Source: Flavobacterium tructae
GTDB lineage: Bacteria; Bacteroidota; Bacteroidia; Flavobacteriales; Flavobacteriaceae
Direction of reading: 5' to 3'
NCBI RefSeq assembly: GCF_002217475.1
Contig: NZ_MUHH01000017.1
Location: forward strand, 360,991 to 424,990
Length of the DNA stretch: 64,000 nucleotides
A program made the translations under genes and the position numbers. Below the pieces are notes generated by a model. It had not been told where the DNA came from. It saw only the letters and a list, made by a program, of their open reading frames with translations, and searched no databases. This document shows positions 63,139 to 64,000 of the stretch, piece after piece (position 1 is the first letter of the stretch; each line of letters begins with the position of its first letter).

Positions 63139-64000
63139 ATGTGGAAAAAACACCCAAAAGCATTGCCATTCCTGTTTCTGTCTGAAATGTGGGAACGTTT
63201 TGGTTATTATTTAATGATCGGAATTTTTACTTTATATCTGAAAGATGTAAAGAGCGGTTTTGCCATGACCGAGAAAGAGGCTTCTGATTTATACGGGACT
63301 TTTATTGCTTTGGTTTTTCTGACTCCGTTTATTGGTGGACTAATTGCCGATCGGTATTTAGGATATAGAAAATCAATCATCCTTGGCGGAATTTTAATGG
63401 GGGTTGGTTACTTCTTAATTGGAGTGCATGATTTGACCATGCTTTATATTGCCATGACTTTGATAATTGTTGGAAATGGTTTTTTTAAACCCAATATTTC
63501 TACATTACTGGGTAGTTTTTACTCTAAAGAAGAGTATAAAGATAAAAAAGATGAAGGTTACAATATTTTCTATATGGGAATTAATGTTGGAGGCTTTATT
63601 TGTAATTTCTTTGGAGCTGCTTTGCAAATCCTTTTGGGGTGGCATTGGGCTTTTATGGCTGCCGGTGTCGGAATGTTTATAGGAGTTATTGTGTTTTTGT
63701 TGGGTACGAAGCATTATGTGGGACACGACCAGAAAAAAGGAGTGCAGGAAGGAGATATGCCTTTTTATAAAATTATACTGTTTATTTTATTACCCTCTTT
63801 TGTTTTTGGAGCAATTGGCTGGTTGATAAAAGGAGTAGCTTCAGATGCTAATGTGAATAGTTCTATATTTGGTTCAGACAGTACAGACGCTTTCATTTTT
63901 GCATGTATTCCAATAGTTCTCTTTTACGGTTCGCTTTATTTTAAAGCAAAAACAGAAGATAAGCGATCAATAGGAGCTTTATTGGCTATTTTTGGAGTAG
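63139..64000 (+). CDS. POT-family peptide transporter (3' end outside window)
   Basis: Partial gene cut by the window end after 287 codons. The ATG at 63139 is followed at once by the proton-coupling motif SEMWERFGYYLMIGIFTLYL, then GGLIADRYLGYRKSIILGG and FYMGINVGGFICNFFG, so it is a paralogue of the previous transporter. Sequence differs enough that substrate range may differ. It is separated from the first copy by a hairpin terminator. Confidence 0.93.
   Translation, partial: MWKKHPKALPFLFLSEMWERFGYYLMIGIFTLYLKDVKSGFAMTEKEASDLYGTFIALVFLTPFIGGLIADRYLGYRKSIILGGILMGVGYFLIGVHDLTMLYIAMTLIIVGNGFFKPNISTLLGSFYSKEEYKDKKDEGYNIFYMGINVGGFICNFFGAALQILLGWHWAFMAAGVGMFIGVIVFLLGTKHYVGHDQKKGVQEGDMPFYKIILFILLPSFVFGAIGWLIKGVASDANVNSSIFGSDSTDAFIFACIPIVLFYGSLYFKAKTEDKRSIGALLAIFGV

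Overview
The window looks like chromosomal DNA of a Flavobacterium-type member of the Bacteroidota. The evidence is low GC content, SusC/SusD and TonB-dependent receptors, a type IX secretion (T9SS) sorting domain, the TTG-N(17-23)-TAnnTTTG promoter pattern in front of several genes, a mevalonate pathway with Bacteroidota-style GHMP kinases, and many short hairpin repeats between genes. No rRNA operon, prophage, intact insertion sequence or CRISPR array was seen. The only tRNA is tRNA-Phe(GAA), on the minus strand near 46.45 kb.

Layout. 0-3.7 kb: a phytase-like lipoprotein (cut by the window start) behind a TonB-dependent receptor. 3.9-14.4 kb: housekeeping and small genes, including a DUF4407 protein, a PH/SHOCT protein, a GNAT acetyltransferase, a cyclase-family hydrolase, hemW, ruvC, an LPG-synthase-like protein, a GT2 glycosyltransferase and a DUF456 protein. 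15.4-20.4 kb: an rRNA pseudouridine synthase, a UbiA prenyltransferase, mevalonate kinase and diphosphomevalonate decarboxylase on the minus strand, with a RelE/ParE-type toxin-antitoxin pair between the last two. 20.5-25.2 kb: TspO, a TPR protein, a BaiN-like flavoprotein and a glycerophosphodiesterase set among hairpin repeats.

25.2-44.1 kb is a complete maltodextrin/starch utilisation locus. The minus strand carries a GH13 neopullulanase-like enzyme, a GH97 alpha-glucosidase, a GH65 phosphorylase, beta-phosphoglucomutase, an MFS sugar transporter and a LacI-type regulator. The plus strand carries SusC, SusD, SusE/F and a T9SS-secreted GH13 amylase. Together they suggest surface cleavage, TonB-driven import, periplasmic trimming, MFS uptake of maltose, phosphorolysis and conversion to glucose 6-phosphate. 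A perfect 12-bp palindrome overlaps the -33 element of the susC promoter and is a good candidate operator.

44.2-52.9 kb: an MHS-type transporter, tRNA-Phe, and a conserved envelope cluster (coaX, an outer-membrane protein, lptC, a small membrane protein, a CNNM/CorC-like protein, ppiD). A structured, non-coding stretch near 46.1-46.34 kb may be a group II intron domain I remnant. 52.9-55.9 kb holds the most unusual unit: a lipoprotein with a Gly/Ser-rich linker and an HEVVH zincin domain, overlapping a small exported partner gene, followed by an eroded copy of the zincin tail fused in the same way to a second partner gene. This resembles a toxin/immunity cassette that expanded by tandem duplication, but that role is inferred. 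56.6-59.0 kb: a GYDIA-type GHMP kinase and HMG-CoA reductase, the other half of the mevalonate pathway. 59.2-64 kb: a DPP-IV-like peptidase and two POT peptide transporters, the last cut by the window end.
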